DNA from: CAKZLS01 sp963786305
GTDB lineage: Bacteria > Pseudomonadota > Alphaproteobacteria > Rhodospirillales > Defluviicoccaceae
Direction: 5' to 3'
Assembly: GCA_963786305.1 (NCBI GenBank)
Contig: CAWAYL010000008.1
Span: 372,001-436,000, forward strand
Length of the DNA: 64,000 nt
The notes below the pieces were generated by a model that saw only the letters and a list, made by a program, of their open reading frames with translations, was not told where the DNA came from and ran no database searches. Positions 62,891 through 64,000 of this stretch are shown in pieces; positions within the stretch are counted from its first letter, which is position 1, and each line of letters begins with the position of its first letter. Position numbers and translations under genes: made by a program.

Positions 62891-63988
62891 ATGACGGATG
62901 CGACGGACAAACAGACGGTGCTGGTGGTCGACGACACGCCGGACAATATCGCTCTCGTCAGCTCCCTTCTCAAGGATCTCTACAAGACCAAGATCGCCAC
63001 CGGCGGGGCAAAGGCCCTGGCCATCGCCAAGACCGACTCGCCGCCCGACCTCATTCTCCTCGACATCATGATGCCGGAAATGGATGGCTACGAAGTCTGC
63101 GGGCGCTTGAAGGCGGATGAGCGGACCCGGGATATCCCGGTGATCTTTCTCACCGCCAAATCACAGATCGAGGACGAGGAACGCGGTCTCGATCTCGGTG
63201 CCGTGGACTACATCACCAAACCCATCAGTCCCCCCATCCTTCTGGCGCGGGTGAAGACCCACCTGGCACTGAAAGAGGCGCGGGATTTTCTCAGGGACCA
63301 GAACGCGATCCTGGAGCAAAAGGTGGCCGAGAGAACCAAGCAGTTGAGCGAGGTGCAGGACGTCACCATTCTCGCCATGGCGACGCTGGCGGAAACGCGC
63401 GACAACGAGACCGGAAACCACATTCGCCGAACCCAGAACTACGTCCGGGCGCTCGCCGTCAAGCTCAGGGATCATCCGCGCTTCTCGGAATTTCTGACGG
63501 ACGAGAATATCGAATTGCTCTACAAATCGGCGCCGCTGCACGACATCGGCAAGGTTGGAATTCCCGATCGGGTGCTCCTCAAGGCCGACACGTTGACGGA
63601 CGAGGAATTCGAGATCATGAAAACCCATACCACCATGGGCCGGGACGCCATCGCCGTGGCCGAGGAAAAACTCGATATCACCCACTCTTTCCTGCGCTTA
63701 GCCCGTGAGATTGCGCACTTCCATCAGGAAAAATGGGATGGGACCGGGTATCCGGAGGGGCTTTCCGGCAATGATATTCCGCTCTCGGCGCGCCTGATGG
63801 CGGTTGCAGATGTCTATGACGCCCTGATCAGCCGGCGGGTCTACAAGCCGGCTTTCAGCCATGACGACGCGACCGGCGTCATCCGGGACGGGCGGGGAAC
63901 CCATTTCGACCCGGATGTGGTTGACGCCTTCCTGGCGATTGCGGACGAGTGCCGAGAGATCGCCGCGCGGTTCACGGACGCTGAATGA
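62891..63988 (+). CDS. Response regulator with HD-GYP phosphodiesterase domain
   Basis: Intact 365 residues. The N-terminal receiver (VLVVDDTPDN; LLDIMMPEMDGYEVC; DYITKPISP) is followed by a coiled linker (QNAILEQKVAERTKQL) and the HD-GYP domain (RRTQNYVRALA; LHDIGKVGIPD; EKWDGTGYPEGLSG; ARLMAVADVYDAL). Metal-binding HD and the GYP motif are intact, so hydrolysis of cyclic di-GMP is expected. It is the probable output for the hybrid kinase 252 bp upstream. Confidence 0.93.
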   Translation: MTDATDKQTVLVVDDTPDNIALVSSLLKDLYKTKIATGGAKALAIAKTDSPPDLILLDIMMPEMDGYEVCGRLKADERTRDIPVIFLTAKSQIEDEERGLDLGAVDYITKPISPPILLARVKTHLALKEARDFLRDQNAILEQKVAERTKQLSEVQDVTILAMATLAETRDNETGNHIRRTQNYVRALAVKLRDHPRFSEFLTDENIELLYKSAPLHDIGKVGIPDRVLLKADTLTDEEFEIMKTHTTMGRDAIAVAEEKLDITHSFLRLAREIAHFHQEKWDGTGYPEGLSGNDIPLSARLMAVADVYDALISRRVYKPAFSHDDATGVIRDGRGTHFDPDVVDAFLAIADECREIAARFTDAE

Positions 63989-64000
63989 TATCAACGGCGG

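Noticed and set aside
62667..62894. 75-codon frame between the hybrid kinase and HD-GYP genes
   Set aside because: Pro/Arg/Ala-rich, no start signal and overlaps the next gene start; looks non-coding.

Overview
The window is high-GC bacterial chromosome and most likely comes from an alphaproteobacterium of the Rhodospirillales type. The clearest taxonomic markers are a GapR/DUF2312 nucleoid protein (52.6-53.0 kb), a TamA/TamB pair (12.8-19.2 kb) and several small proteins typical of the class. No rRNA, tRNA or CRISPR array was seen. The assembly is error-prone: about half of the genes, including housekeeping ones (aceE, aceF, lpdA, glnS, thiC), are interrupted by single-base indels. Where I could work out the repair, most are one extra base. 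I therefore annotate these as one gene each and name the approximate shift points; I do not call them pseudogenes.

Layout. 0-1 kb: an edge-truncated membrane protein and an IS1595-type transposase remnant. 1-6.7 kb (minus strand): cstA, a CC-motif protein, a small protein ending Lys-Cys-Cys, an ArsA/Get3-like ATPase and a GH57 glycosidase; the three middle genes overlap or nearly so. 6.9-8.1 kb: an LprI-like secreted protein. 8.1-12.6 kb (minus): a signalling operon made of a haem-binding DUF3365 protein, a sensor kinase, a receiver-only regulator and a receiver-adenylate cyclase. 12.8-19.2 kb (minus): tamA-tamB. 19.3-20.0 kb: a tandem SMR exporter pair. 20.0-23.5 kb: an MscS channel, a TAXI binding protein and a hydrolase. 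23.5-26.3 kb: a radical SAM DNA-repair protein overlapping a UdgX-type protein.

26.3-32.8 kb: a periplasmic DsrE-like protein, a phasin-like small protein, thiC under a TPP riboswitch, a divergent P2-type cation ATPase with a His-rich insert, and a GlcG/HbpS protein. 32.8-40.3 kb (minus): an ABC1/UbiB kinase-like protein, an EEP phosphohydrolase, a phospholipase D-TVP38 fusion, glycerate kinase and glnS. 40.7-44.5 kb: two overlapping small envelope genes and an AlaX editing protein, then a LysR regulator with a DDE insertion sequence directly in front of it. 44.5-51.3 kb (minus): a pyruvate dehydrogenase operon aceE-aceF-lpdA plus an esterase. 51.6-53.0 kb: a glycine-zipper lipoprotein with a strong terminator, a Rap1a/Tai-like protein and gapR.

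53.2-58.3 kb (plus, no detected frameshifts): Ap4A phosphorylase, a BON-LysM protein, a 45-residue lipoprotein, xpaC, telA and moaA. 58.4-64 kb: a periplasmic binding protein, a large hybrid histidine kinase and an HD-GYP response regulator, which together look like a ligand-to-c-di-GMP signalling chain.

The most intriguing locus is the cstA cluster. It couples a carbon-starvation transporter to cysteine-rich small proteins and an ArsA-like ATPase, a combination whose joint function I do not know.
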